A stretch of DNA of 64,000 nucleotides from Lepas anatifera (GCA_034440635.1 JAOTON010002271.1:992001-1056000); one strand, 5' to 3'. Counted from the first letter of the stretch, positions 20,571 through 33,166 are shown. Notes: generated from the letters alone by a model not told the origin. Numbers and translations are program-made.

Positions 20571-20738
20571 TTAAACCTTCGCCGCCCAGGGGGTCCGATT
20601 GAACCCCCTCGGATTTTTGCGGATGATTCCGAGCCAATTTCTGTATCACTTTCGGTTCCGAGATCGTAGGGGTCCGATCGGACCCTCTCTCCCCAGGCGG
20701 TGGTGGGTGCGAAAAGAGCTCAGACGGTGCCAGGTTAA
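20571..20738. mobile_element. Short TTAA element, 168 bp
   Basis: It is bounded by TTAAACCTTCGCCGCCCAGG and GGTGCCAGGTTAA. Inside, GGGGTCCGATTGAACCCCCT and GGGGTCCGATCGGACCCTCT form partial palindromes, and CGCCCAGG is answered by CCCAGGCGG. It resembles a reduced relative of families D and E (CTTCGCC next to TTAA). Confidence 0.55.
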
Positions 20739-21282
20739 GGGGCTATTCAGATATGACGTCAGTAACCGAAGCGGATAGGGAGTCTAACATTTTCTGATTT
20801 TGCAGATAATATACGAGATTTAAAACATCGCCGACCGGTGATGGCCCAAAATGGCCAGATTTATAGTTATAAGAAAATGCAGAATACCTATTGGGAGAGG
20901 GGGTAATGTCAAGTTTAAAGTGATTTCTTTCCATTCAATGCCATAGGGTTGAAGGCCTAAGACCTTAAATATTAAGGAGCATCGCCCCCTGGCCCTATTC
21001 CTACGTCTATGGTGATGTTTAAATCGTTAGAATTGCCGTAACAACTGGGTTTTTGAAAGTCTAAAATATCCGGTATGATCTTTTTTTAAAGAAAGCATGC
21101 TCAAATATGTAGAACCCCCAGAAGCTAAGTTCGAGGGTCGGGATCGTTCAAACACACCCCTTCCACCCACCCCGTCTCAGTCTCCGTCTCCCCATATTTC
21201 TCAGTCCCCCATTCAGTAGCAGGTTAACTTTAGTCCATGCGCTAATGCTTTGCTGCTTGGATGTAAAAACTTACCTACCCAT
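20739..21282. other. No recognisable feature
   Basis: Unique-looking sequence with no repeats or frames of note. Confidence 0.5.
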
Positions 21283-21440
21283 AACCGATCGTGGAAACAA
21301 AAATCGCGGAATATTAATTCAAAATTGAATAGACATTCTGCGATCCCCGAACCGCGATCACGGAACGCAAAGTTCTCAATCGCGGAATCACGATCGCGGA
21401 ACGCCGAATTCCCGATGGCAGAATAGCGATAGCGTGTCAT
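21283..21440. repeat. Short degenerate array of GCGATCGCGGAACGC-like words
   Basis: The words GATCGTGGAA, ATCGCGGAA, GCGATCACGGAACGC, AATCGCGGAATCACGATCG and CGGAACGCCGAATTCCCGAT follow one another with a drift of 15-25 bases. The minus-strand frame at 21213-21440 (RYRYSAIGNSAFRDRDSAI) simply reads this repeat. Confidence 0.65.
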
Positions 21441-23894
21441 TTATTTTTTATCGCGTGAACAGCACAGGTGATACACTTCAAGCAGAAACCAAGCACGCCT
21501 GTGGAGTAAAATGTGGTAATGGTGGGCACGCAACGTTGATTTCCCACTTTACTTTTAACATAAAAAGAATATTGGATAAATGAGAACAAGTGTGGTTGAA
21601 TGTCTGACACATAGTTTTACAACAAAGAAACTTATAGGCCATTTTGTGAAGGAAATGTCACGAAAATTTACGAGTGGCTAGTTATAAACCTATTCCATGT
21701 TAAAGAAGAGGCACTTATTATTCAAAGGGTAGCTTTTCCTCCTCAAATTGAAGAAAATGACATGGCTCGGCCACCTCTGAAAAATATTAACCATATATCA
21801 AGAACAAAGGAACTCAAGTCGTGTAGTTTGAGCATAAACTGAACAGCTTGGACCCGATGGAATTAGTTCGGTTCAACAGCAGTTCATAATAGGTGATTCC
21901 AGCTGCAAAATCAATGAAGATGGAAAATAGATGTCCTTTCTAAATTCGAATCCAATCAGAGTGCAAATCAACTTTTACGGCAGCTGGACGGAGAATGTTG
22001 GCTTAATTTGGCAGGTTTAATGGAAGGGTTAAACATGTCCATTCGTTCAACATTCACAAAGATTGATCAGACATCATTGATTCCCTCCAGGTCCAGGGAC
22101 TCCAGGGAGTGGAGAAATGATGAGTGGATTCGCTTACAACTACGTGACATTTTCGTCAGTCTTCGTAGCCGCTCAGTTTCGGGAGTTGCTGGGAAGATTC
22201 TAGTGTAAGGTAATGATAGAAGCAGCATAAACTAAATATAATAGCGCAAAAGTTGTCGAACAAATATTTGTGACTTTGATGGAAGGGTGACTGTTTCATA
22301 ATGCAGTTTGAACTGAGATTACATATTTTCACAGCCCGCCACAATTCTGCGCACCTGCAATTTTTTTCATCCCAAACCTTATATATCATGAAAAGATTCA
22401 ATCATCAAAAAATGTATTTCTAGCACAGTATCATTATCACATTTTGACCCGCTGCGTCCAAAACAAATGCAGACAATGGAAAACGGGATTACATGGAGCC
22501 GCGGGGAATGGGCTCACCTCTGCCATGGGAACACTTGTTTCTTTGCAAGCGATGAGTTTTTATACAAGCGAAATATGCGACCGAAATTTTCGTCTGCTCT
22601 TCGCGGCTCACTCTTCAGTTCAAATCCCACAAAGGTGCCTAATTTGCTTTAAAATGATACCTATATTTTAGATTCGGTAGATATGTTAATGCTGGCATGT
22701 AAAATATTGCCGAAATCTCCGAGTCCTTTACATTTTTCACTAGTGGAGAAGTCCTAAATTATCTACGGAACCCCATACGCCTACACTCATGTCGCTTTGT
22801 GAACCTACATTTCATTCCATTTCAAATCTAACTGCTCAAATAAAATCCAATCTTCTCCAAGTTCACAGGAGGCCTAATTCACATCCTCTGCATTGTTAGA
22901 AAACCACATTCATACCAATTGATACAAATTGTACTGCAGTTGTTGTCGACGTTTTGAATGTGTCCGTAGGTGGATTACAATTGGCAGCTGAGCCTACTAG
23001 AGGACCTACTAATTTGGGAATACTTGTATACCATTTGTGGAGGATTTGAACACATTGAGATTAGTTTGTTCGCAGGAAAATCTTGCAATGCACGATTTTC
23101 GTCTCATAGTGTGTTTTGTGGACAGATGTAGAACTTTAAAGGCATTGCTTTTAAATCTATTTGGCAGTGAAACTAGCTGAGTTGGTTTCCCTACCTCAGC
23201 GATGGATTGCTCTGAGACGACTAGGCTAGCTCGCAGCAGACCACGTAGACTTTTTGTAAAACATTTGTTCTTTGCAAGAAATATAACTCATATGAAATGG
23301 AATACAAAGATTCAAATGAAACTGTTATAACATTGGTGTGGAAAGTATAATGATTTTAAGATATCCCCTTGCGTTCTGTCCTCTTGGGTATATTGCCGCC
23401 TATCTCTGTTGCCCTGAAATGTGTTCAAGCATTTGAAACAAGTTGACCAGAAACAGAGAAGTTTTACATACTTTGGAATAGCAGCATCGAGTTCATGCAT
23501 CGGCAAGCATCTAATGAAAAAAACCTGGAGAAGCCGCCAAGTCGAGGAAATTCAACCAATGATTACCGTTCACAACTTCAATATGTAAAAAAATGTATTT
23601 TTTCAGTACGATTTCCGTAAATGTTGTCTTTATGAGAATGACTTTGTTTTGTGGAAGATTCATTGGTATCCAGCTGGACAATTCGCCACAAATAAAGAAG
23701 CCAAATAATTATATAAGGCATACCTGTTGCATACGAGTGTAACATAATGAAGCCACAAACACCGTCTCAATCCATGCCAACACAGTCATAAAAACATCTT
23801 ACGTTTCGATAGCTACCTTGGGTGAAGTCGACTAAAATGGTATATTTCAATAAAATAATAATATTATGCTGAAATATATAGTGTATACATATTT
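21441..23894. other. AT-rich unique sequence, no gene seen
   Basis: About 2.4 kb with only short frames on both strands and no terminal repeats. It could be intronic or intergenic. Confidence 0.5.
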
Positions 23895-24175
23895 CAGGGG
23901 CGTAGCCAAGGGGGCGGCAGTGACCTGCGCCGCCCCCCCCCCTGAGGGCCCGAAGGGCCTCTCTGATGACACGGGCCGCGCGAAGCGCGGCTCACCCCGC
24001 ACTATACTCTGCAGCCAAGTTTGAAATTTCTTACCAGACAGGGCCCTCTTAAGACCTCTTCAGCACTCTATTCTGTAACAATCAGGGCCCTTTTTACCCA
24101 TCAGGGCCCTTTTGGCGCTGTCGCAGGGGCCCATTTCGGGGCGCCCCCCTGAGCGAAATCCTGGCTACGCCCCTG
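23895..24175 (+). mobile_element. hAT-type element, CAGGGGCGTAGCC family, 281 bp
   Basis: The ends CAGGGGCGTAGCCA and TGGCTACGCCCCTG are inverted complements. The flanks are ACATATTT and ATATATTT, an 8-bp duplication with one mismatch. Its inner TTAAG junction (GCCCTCTTAAGACCTCTT near 24047) is the unoccupied version of the site filled by a MITE in the copy at 57226. Confidence 0.88.
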
Positions 24176-24852
24176 ATATATTTCGTCCTGGGGATATAAT
24201 CATGAAGGGGAGTTTAGAAATGACGCCGGTGTTCTGAAAAAACAACACAGAGAGATATCCAACGCACGAAAATACATATAGAAATCTGTCAAATGTTTAG
24301 AAAGGGAAAATGGAAGACATCACCGAACGTTGTTTTTCTGTTTAGATCTAGTCTCAGATTTTGAGTCTTTTAACAAGCAAATTGATCAACATGTTCACAA
24401 AATAGTCACGAAGAAGTCGTGATCATGTTTGCTAGACGAAAATTATGGAAGCTTGATCTTGGAATCTTTTTACATTATATGACCACCAGACTGAGTTTTC
24501 ATCCCAAAGTGTTATTTATGCTAAAATTCACTCTAAACAATAACAAAAATGACGTTTGAGATGAGGAGCGGATCTGACCCGCACTGCCTTATTTCAAATA
24601 ACTGCAAAACGAGGCATACAATCTACGGCTTTCTGTGACGAGGTTTGAGTTCGTCAGTCACAGTGCGTTAGTTATTTTGTTAGTCCTGACCTGCAGCCAT
24701 CTGACTGACCATGTAGTGGCGATACGGGCCTCGTCGCGGTGAAATCCCGTCTGTTTTCAGAACTCAGAGGCGCCGTGCTCTTGAGGGACGTCTTGGGGAG
24801 TTCCCTTCTTGCATCAGTCTGTTGAAACTTCTATTACTGAAAATTGTGTAAC
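24176..24852. other. No recognisable feature
   Basis: Unique AT-rich sequence. Confidence 0.5.
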
Positions 24853-25036
24853 ACTGGCGATCTAAACCAAAGGGGCCGTGGCCCCCACCAAAGCCTTAAA
24901 TAATATATGTTGCCCCTAAAGGACTAAATTTTGGTCGGTTTTTCTTTAAAAATGCTATGTTTCACAACTTTTACTCGATTTTGCCCCCAAAACTTGGTTT
25001 GGCCTCCTCCCAAAGTTCCCCTGGATCCGCCAATTT
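24853..25036. mobile_element. hAT-like element, degraded
   Basis: It opens CACTGGCGATCTAAACC and closes CCCCTGGATCCGCCA, with an inner GCCCCCACCAAAG / TTGGCCTCCTCCCAAAG symmetry and the word AAGTTCCCCTGGATCC. The ends resemble the CAGTGGCGGATC family but no clean 8-bp duplication is readable. Confidence 0.45.
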
Positions 25037-25512
25037 TGTGTTCAAGATAGGCAACGACAAACCCCAGTTTCATCTCTGACAACGTTGCTGTTTGAAGAGC
25101 TTACAAATATATGCTAGTTAGGACTACAAATACTTCAGTCCGTAGGGACGTAAGTATCATCAAGCTTCGGACATTGTTTCAGTGATTACCAAAGGTTGCA
25201 ATATGGTTGCATTAAATATGATCACAAACTGCTGAGATTCTCATTAGTGATGGAACAATTAAAAGTTGTTAGTATTCCAGGGTATAGTACACTGACTAGG
25301 CTTAAGTTTGCAAACCATTACTCTGGCTTTTATTGGGAAGATATGGGTTAAAAAGAAGTCGATGCCACCATTTGGTACTTGAAGGTCCGCCACAACGTGG
25401 TGGGTGGTAACAACGAGCTGCTAGTTTTTTAACATTCCTATCATTTTCCAAAGACAAAGGATTTCTCGGCATTCTTTTTTGAGCGAAGGGTACATTGCAA
25501 TCTCTCTCTCTC
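25037..25512. other. No recognisable gene
   Basis: Unique sequence ending in a short TCTCTCTC tract that abuts family F copy 1. Confidence 0.5.
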
Positions 25513-26296
25513 TTAACACGCGCAGTGGAGGGGTCCTAAAGTGCCCTCTCAACTATTTTTCCGAGGTGGCCGGAGAACCTGTCGCGGCCGGAACAGCTAT
25601 CAAGTTATATTTGAGAGAATTTATGAACGCATTGATTGGTGAAATAATTTTGAATCGGGATTATATGTCAAGGTCACCCCACATGAATTTCAAGGCTAAG
25701 GCCAAAGTCACAGGTCAAGATTTTTAAGCCCAGTGTTCCGGCCAGATGACATTATTCAGTATTACGTATGTTATGGTATGACTTCAAAATTAAGGCTAGT
25801 AAATGTCAAGGTCAAGGTCCCAAGTCAAGGTCAAAGGTCTTTTTCAAGGTCCTACTCTCATTTCCGCCCAAATGCTGCAATAGTGCCAGTTATATTGTAC
25901 ATTATTGAGAATATGTCATATTTTTACGTCATAGGTCAGTGTCCTTGAATGGCAATGCCTTCAAACTTTTAGCGAATATTGTGATGGTCCTTGCCTCTAT
26001 GAACTCACCACTTGGAAAAACAACGTGGTCCGCCTTCAGTGTATTTCCTACCTTTTTCCCTATAATCACGGTATTTTCCAATAGGTCTCCAGCACGGCCC
26101 AAATTTGACCTTTATGATCCGTTTAACCTTGAAGATATTGACCTAGGTCAATGAAACCTGCCCACTGTAGAACACTATCAACCTCACAACCCCCAAACGG
26201 GCGTTTTTCTAACCCTCTTGGTTTTTGAGATCTCAGGGAGAAGGCTACTTTAAGTCCCCTTGACCGCACGTGGATGCCAGATACCTCTCGTGTTAA
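25513..26296 (+). mobile_element. TTAA family F, copy 1, tandem left member
   Basis: It starts TTAACACGCGCAGTGGAGGG, the same first 12 bases as family C. It ends at the TTAA of CTCTCGTGTTAACACGCG, which is also the first TTAA of copy 2. The interior is rich in AAGGTCA (for example 25806-25853) and ends with a run like TTTTTGAGATCTCAGGG. Frames at 25479-25948 are non-coding shadows. Confidence 0.8.
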
Positions 26297-27180
26297 CACG
26301 CGCAGTGGAGGGGTCCTCAAATACCTACGCCTATTTTTACAAGGTTGTTAGGGGACTGCTTGCAGAAGAAAAAGGCTAAAGAACTGGTGATTGTTTCGAT
26401 TGGTGAAAAAATTATGAGTATCAGTCGGCCATTTTTTACTTTCAAGCTTCCAAAGTCAGACCTACCTTTATTTTTAGATCGCCACATTCACTTGATCGCA
26501 CGAGTTCATCTGCGCTGTAGAACGAGTGGTGACGTCATAAGGTCATATAATCGGTATTATATGTTGAGGTCATTTCATATAAGTGTCAAGTTCAAGATTA
26601 AATGTCACAGTTCAAGATCATATCGGCATTTTTGAAGTTATCAATCCCAGGGTTTGCGGCCAAATGGCATCATCCAGTGTGCTATACATTACGATCTGAC
26701 GCCATGGTTAATGTTGTTAAATATGGACTTCAAGATCACATGTCAAGTTCAAAGGCCATGAGTCAAAGTCGAACTTACCTTCCCCACCCAATGACTGCTA
26801 TAGAGTACAATTGTGAGGCATATATCATACTGCAACGTCATACGTCAATGACCTTGAATGGCCTTGACACCGAAACTACCAAAAAATATTGGACTTGCTC
26901 TTTGTAATCTTCGACCGCTTTCAGCGAATTCGTGACAGTTTTCAGCATAATCTGCATTTTTCGATAGGTCCCAAGCACGACCCATATGACCTGTACGATC
27001 CCACGACCCATTGGACCCGTATGGCCTGGTTTGAACTTGACGATATTGACTGAGATTGATTAAATTTGACCATATAGAGATCTTCATAAGATCTTCATAA
27101 CACTCTCACAAACCCCCAAAAGTGGGTTTTCCTTGCGTTTTTTAGATCTCTGGTGTACACGTTTCGACGCCCTTCACTGC
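26293..27180 (+). mobile_element. TTAA family F, copy 2, tandem right member, degraded 3' end
   Basis: It starts TTAACACGCGCAGTGGAGGG and follows copy 1 block for block (GTCATATAATCGGTATTATA, CAGGGTTTGCGGCCAAATGG, AATGACCTTGACC-type words). It closes weakly at CCTTCACTGCGCGTTGAAG, where a final GTGTTAA is expected. Confidence 0.7.
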
Positions 27181-28899
27181 GCGTTGAAGCCTTCTCTGCG
27201 TGTGTTCATCAAATACATTTTTGTCGACATGAGGTCAGTTTTAACATTGCACTAGGTCAGCTACACGAGGAGTTCCGTACCACGATTGCATTGCGTGGCG
27301 CTCGGTTAAGTGAGGTTATCTTTCCGACAAGGACAGTCGGTCCAGATATAGCCGCTGCATGCACCACGATAAGAAAGTTACCTTGCACCGCCCCATTCTT
27401 GGAAAGAACCGTGAGCGATCAGATATCCACCTCTGTTTGTGGCTAGCCCTCCACTAGACTCGGGTTTACAGGCCAGGCTAGGAGGAAATGGCTGAATATA
27501 CTGCGTCCACCCATATGTATAATATGCAGGTAGGCGGCTATGTCCCAGCTTCAATACGTGTTTTATAATTCGGATGGGCAACATTCACCGATCAGTGGTG
27601 TAATCCCAGGCTAATGGAGAGAATGTGCTGCTAGATTGCACGTTTCTTTTAGATTGCATTCTAGCTAAATGCAAGTTATTTGTTGACATAGGAGTTGTAC
27701 GCGTAAAAAATGTGTGTTAGACTATTCCCGAATATTCATTCCAATCACATCTGATCGTCACTTATAGCCTGGGGTTTTGTTTGATCATTCCTAGTGTATA
27801 CTGCGTCGGAAAAATATAACACTTGTGCGACACACGTGACACAGTCTTGACCTTGAACACGAATCATGAACACTTCTAAGTCCGGTCTGTGCTCATCCCG
27901 CGGCCACCCTCTGTCCCCCGGCTGGGACAGGACAGGGATGCATCTCAGTTCAGTCCTGCGACTTCCAAACTTCGATGAAAATGGTCAAAATGAGGTCGGA
28001 AAAAGTCTCCAAGCGTCATCAATGGTATTTTAAGTCAAACTGTGTAATCAAAGAATATTTTGCTTTAGCACCGAAAAGGATTATTTGCTAGACCCTCTGA
28101 ATCCTTTTAAACCTTAGATAGGGCATTGGTAGACTTAAGGGTTAGCTGCTCACGCTGAGGTGTGTAAAATCTTGCCTTTTTGTCACCGAATTGGTCTAGT
28201 TTTGTCACCAAAGTTGTTCTCAGAGGTGCAGAAAGTATGCTGGCTGTCACAAACTCAATGCGACGTGTGCCTCCTCTGTCCACAGAGCTGGAAATAATAA
28301 TTGTATACTTGAATACTATTTCCAATATGCTGAATGTCCTCTACCTGTCCCTTACTTTTTGCAGCAGACAAGGTTTTAGCACCAAACCATTACACCATGA
28401 AAGTAGTAAGTTTTCATTTATAGATCATGTTTTTGTTTTTGGAAGGAAAATTTCCAATTATGGGTCATTTTTTCCGTATTGTGGTCATAACTATTATTGG
28501 CAAATCTGACCGCAGTTTCCCCAATGACATGCATTTCTTTTGAAGAAGTTTCCATTTTTGGAAGGGTGTTTCCAATTATGGTACTTTTCCACATGATTAA
28601 ATGTAGCAATTATCATGAAAATAGTCATTATTGGGAACATACCTATCTATGAATGGTAGCGTACATGTACACACAATTGGGAACCCTAACCACAGCTCCC
28701 CCACTAAACTTCTATCTCACATATCAACAAAGGGAAAAATGTCAATATCAACATAGTATTTGGATCTACCTAAAATGTGTTGGTAAAGTGGACCTTAGGT
28801 AGCATTTTTATAAACACATCAAATGCTTAAAATTTGCATCCCACTCACGATCATCACCTGCCTGGTCATTCCTTCTTGCAGTAAAACTCTGAGGCAAAT
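27181..28899. other. No recognisable gene
   Basis: Unique sequence. Near 28380-28600 there are several copies of TTTCCAATTATGG(G/T)(T/A)C(A/T)TTTT at irregular spacing, a weak local repeat that gives opposed frames at 28180-28609. Confidence 0.45.
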
Positions 28900-29042
28900 A
28901 GCCTAGTAAGCAACACACTCCCAACCAGCGTTTTTCGAAGTCTATTTTTTCTGCGATTTGCTGTGATTTTCTGAGATAAGAAGGGGGTCTACCGGCCCCT
29001 CCAGTGCACGTTAGTTCAGGCCCCTCCCAGTGTGGGTGTTAA
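28900..29042 (+). mobile_element. TTAA family F, isolated right end
   Basis: It matches the last part of 32150-33166 (GGGGGTCTACCGGCCCCTCC) and closes CCCAGTGTGGGTGTTAA. As in copy 4, the terminal motif appears twice, CCAGTGCACGTTAG then CCAGTGTGGGTGTTAA. No left end was found upstream. Confidence 0.65.
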
Positions 29043-30699
29043 CACTTTGTGGAGGACTGCATTATCACACATTTGCTATCTGTACAATATTGATATGATA
29101 ATTTGATCATGAAAACTCACCTGAATCACTGTTGTTGCCAGCCTGTTGCTGGCGCCAACTCTCCCAACTTCCTCCAGCTCCAAATATATCTAACCAATCT
29201 AGGGCACAAATAAACTAGGGCACAAGCAGGCCAAGGAATGAAAACCCAAGCTTGATATGGGAAAGTGCTTCAGTCTTGCAATAGCCTACATTCATCTTAG
29301 ATAACCCATGGGTAGCAATATTTATTCTAGCTAGTTTTAGCCTGCACTTATCTCAAATATACCTAATAAATATGCCCTCAAAATAAGTGGCTTCCGGCCT
29401 GTTTACATTTTTGGCAGGCTCTACATCACATAAACATTTCTAACTTGTGTTGTCGCTGTTGCGCAGTTTAAGTGAATTGCTGCCCAGCTATGTTTATTTT
29501 TCACCACTTAGTACTTTTATTAGTAGCTTTTAGGCGTACTTAATACTAAATTCGAAGAAATAGGGGCCGCTAAATCGAAGAGACTCAAACTGTAAAACTG
29601 ATTTAACCTGAAAAATGGACAGGAAGTACTTGATAAAGTATCTGCGTTATCGTTAATGCCTTAAATATGCCCACAATCATGTATTTCTCGAAAAATTGAC
29701 TGTCACATTTCCGGTATCTAGGCGACAACTTTCTGCAAACTACTAACAATCGGCACCATTGGGATGCATGTTAAAATCTGGCAACTGTGACAGCGGTTTG
29801 CGGGTTTTCGCAGCGGGGGTCCCTCGTTTTAGTAGAAACTGAACACAGTACCAATATTGTATCACTAATGGTACGCTGTGCAATTGAAGAACCGAGCTGC
29901 TAAGTTAAAATATTCCCACGCTTCATTCTCTATTTCGAAAATATGTGGTATGATTTTGAGCCATACAGTCAGGATCGCTATTTTGTCACAATTATGACCC
30001 AATTTTCGTAAATGTGTTTCAAACTCCGGTAGCCGAGTTGGCAAGTTTTGCACCTCTGGTTGTTCTCAAGTTGGCAGATATTTAGACCTCTGGAAAATGG
30101 AAGTACCAGGTATGATGCGTGTGCGGGGAGGAGTATCCACAGGATTAGTATTTTCCTATTTTGACAAAACCAAGTGGTTTTACAAATAAGCTACGGTTGT
30201 AGATTTTGTCCTGTGTGGCATTCAAAGAAAACAGACCATGATAATTTAGCACAAAACTATACACACACTTAAGTGGGCGTATAGTTTTGGGCGTATAGCA
30301 CAATTATTTTTGGCTCAGGTCAATGCTGAGGTTCCACTCATTTCAGGTCAATCAATCTGGCAGGCTATATTTTATTGGTATAGAAATAAAGTATGATAGA
30401 ATGTGCAGCAAAGCTAAGCGAAAGGCTCTGTTAGGTTTTGTTCTGGGTGGTACACCACTGATCTGAACTTTATGGATATACCATCAAGTGGCAGTTTATT
30501 TGTATAGCAGTCAAGTGAAGCTCTATTTGAGTTTGTGCCACGAAATCATGCAGTTGAAGTGCGGCGTGCAGTGTTCTCGATTTTCGTCCAATTTTCAGTT
30601 TCACCGTTTCTAGAATCCACCCTTGGCTAGATATCTGTCAGGCCCGGCTCAAAGACAGCATCCATTAACGTGAGATTAGCGTGTTTCTGGTCCGGGTGT
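29043..30699. other. No recognisable gene
   Basis: AT-rich unique sequence with short frames only. A small partial palindrome around CACTTAAGTGGGCGTATAG lies near 30268. Confidence 0.5.
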
Positions 30700-30713
30700 C
30701 ACTGGTAAATCAT

Positions 30714-30790
30714 CAGGCGGGGCGCAGCCCGACGGCGCCTGGCTATAAATACGGCCCGCTGCTCGGCCGCTGCCAACTTAAACAGGACAG
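30714..30790 (+). promoter_or_regulatory. Candidate core promoter: GC box and TATAAATA
   Basis: AGGCGGGGCGCAG (an Sp1/KLF-type GC box, 30715) is followed 21 bases later by TATAAATA at 30744-30751 in a GC-rich setting (CCTGGCTATAAATACGG). A start is expected near 30772-30780, in CGGCCGCTGCC. The sequence after it, to about 30900, stays CpG-rich like a 5' leader. The best later splice-donor-like site is GTAAAATACGG near 30941. No protein is recognised downstream. Confidence 0.45.
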
Positions 30791-31226
30791 CGGCAGAGGG
30801 CGCCGGGGTGACCTGGACCTGCCGCTCAGAACCTGCCGCAGGCACCGACACAGCCCACTACTCAGGGCCGAAGCCGGCACTTCAGTCACGGAGAATACTT
30901 GCAGAGTAGCACTTTTATAGCGTTTTTTTCAACAATTGCTGGTAAAATACGGGCCGTGCCCTCCTGTCTTTCCATTTCAAGGCTATCGTTGTCCCTGAAG
31001 GGGGGTCTTTGTTCTTCCCTTGCCACCGAGTGGAGCCGTCTAATGCTTGTACCATGTTTGTATGCGGATGCGTCCGTTTTTGGTGTTCGTGACAAGCCCG
31101 GTAGACTGAATATCAGTGTGACATAATTCAACAATGCAGTGGTAGCGCACGACACGCTTATAGCTAGTTTAGTCGATAAGAATATGTTGATCAGTAGCAT
31201 GGCTTAGCAAGAGCTGCCGACAAAAG

Positions 31227-31790
31227 TGAACACGCGCACTAGACGGGTCCTAAAATGTCCCCACCCCTATCTCTTTCACCCGGAAAAACCAGATTTTTTT
31301 CATTTGAGGAGTGATATTGCGTCGATTGTTGAAAATGTTGAAAATATGGGTACATATGGTAACTAAAGTCTATATTTTGATATCACCGGAGCGGTGCTTT
31401 TGCACCAGCTCACGTACATTACAGACCAAAGGATGATATTATCATTTTTTTGGGATTATATGAAAATTCACATCATATAGTGGTCCGCTTCAAAGGTCTC
31501 AGGCTATCAAGGTCAAACCCACTTTTTCAACATCGTTGACCCCGATACTTTCGGCCAGATAAGGTGATCCACTATGATGTGCATTCTGTCGTAAGGTCAT
31601 AGTTAATGTCACTCAGTGTAAACTCAATGTTACATCTCAAGTTAAAGGTTATGGGTGAGAGAAAAACTTCCGTTTTGAGCTCACCGGCTCTTGGGGTTGT
31701 AGTTATAGTGTGCGAAAATTGCGCTATTATGTATACCCATTGCCCATAGATTACCATTGCCCCACAAGACGTCAAGGGGCATTTCCTGGT
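31227..31790 (+). mobile_element. TTAA family F, copy 3, left part
   Basis: It starts TGAACACGCGCACTAGACGG (TTAA decayed to TGAA) and follows family F through GGGTCCTAAAATGTCCCC, GGGATTATATGAAAATTCAC, AAGGTCAAAC and CGGCCAGATAAGGTGATCC. The right end is not visible; similarity fades near 31750-31800. Confidence 0.65.
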
Positions 31791-32149
31791 CCTTTTGGTT
31801 ATCGATATATCGGAGGGAACTTTGGGTCTCCGCCAGTGTGTGTTGGTATCAGACTCCTGGCGAGTACCAGCATTTTGCTCGCATGGTAGAGTACAAAATC
31901 AAAAGGCCAGTGGTTGCACCCCTGCACAAAAGTTGGGAGAAACTAGAGGAGCAAATTATTTGTAATGAAGATAATTATAGGTTGGCTACGTTGGCCCTTA
32001 GGCTTTTGGATATTCAAGTAATTTAGATCAGTACTTCACCAGGTGAAGACAGCAAGTTTTGCCTTAGATTCAGCCCCTATTTTCACTTCCATAGACATAC
32101 CTAGCGACCTATCGCTTAAGCATGGTCTTCATCGTGCTGCACTTTGAAC

Positions 32150-33166
32150 TTAACACGTGCACTGGAGGGGTCCTAAAGTGGCCCCTTACTCATTTTTGGG
32201 TTGACCGGAGAGCCGTATGAAGCGGAAAACCACCACTTGCCTAAAGATTGTGGAGAATTAACACGACCACTGGATCGAGGGGGACCTCGGAAGCCCCCAC
32301 ATATTTTTTTCAAGGAGGCCGGAGAACCACACATAGCCAAAAAACGATACTCGGCCACATTTAACAGAATTGAATGGCGCGTCAGGTGGTGATAAAATTT
32401 GGAAAATCAGTTGAATTTGTTTTGACTTAAATGCTTTCAAAGTTAGACATACATTTTGAGATCGCCACAGTCGCGCGGTCGGACCAGTTCGCTTGCATTA
32501 GAGACCGAGTCGTGGTGTCATAACGTCACATAAGCGGGAATATTTGTCAGGACAACTTCACATGAAGGTCGAAGTTCAGAGGTTAAGGTCATATCAGCAC
32601 TTTCAAAGTGCTTCCGTGCTTCCCCAGTGCTTCCGGTCAAATGGTGTCACTCAGTCTGACGTATATTATGCTATGACGTCACAGTTAATGTAACTCAATG
32701 TCAAGATCAAGGTCAAATGTCATGGTTAAAAGTTAATCCTCATTTCCCGCACAACGTTTGCTACAGTGCCAGTTATAGTGTACATTATAGGGCATATAAC
32801 ATGTTGTGAAGCCATTGATCAATGTCCTTCAATGACCTTGACCCCGAAATTTTAAGGAAATAGTTTTTGTGACCTTCTCTATGACCTGGGTCGTCCTTTG
32901 GCATATTCCCGACTTTTCCCGCACAACTACGGCATTTCCCAATAGGTCCCAAGCACGGCCCATATTTGGTATTCATAACTTCGTTTGAACTTGAAAATAT
33001 TGACCTAGATCAATGAAAATTGGTTATGATGTAGGTTACCGTAGTCTCCATCCAACTCCTCAATCAGCCTTTTTTCTGTGCCTTCTAGTTTCCAAGATCA
33101 CAGGGGGCCTACCAGGCCCCTTCCAGTGTGAGTTAGTGCCAGACTTCTCTCCAGTGCGGGTGTTAA
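32150..33166 (+). mobile_element. TTAA family F, copy 4, complete, about 1017 bp
   Basis: It starts TTAACACGTGCACTGGAGGG and ends CCAGTGCGGGTGTTAA, so the termini are inverted complements. A second left-end motif TTAACACGACCACTGGATCG sits inside at 32258, and a second right-end motif CCAGTGTGAGTTAG at 33123, so both ends are doubled. The interior has the family blocks and many AAGGTCA/TGACCT words (32570-32960). No transposase. Confidence 0.82.
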
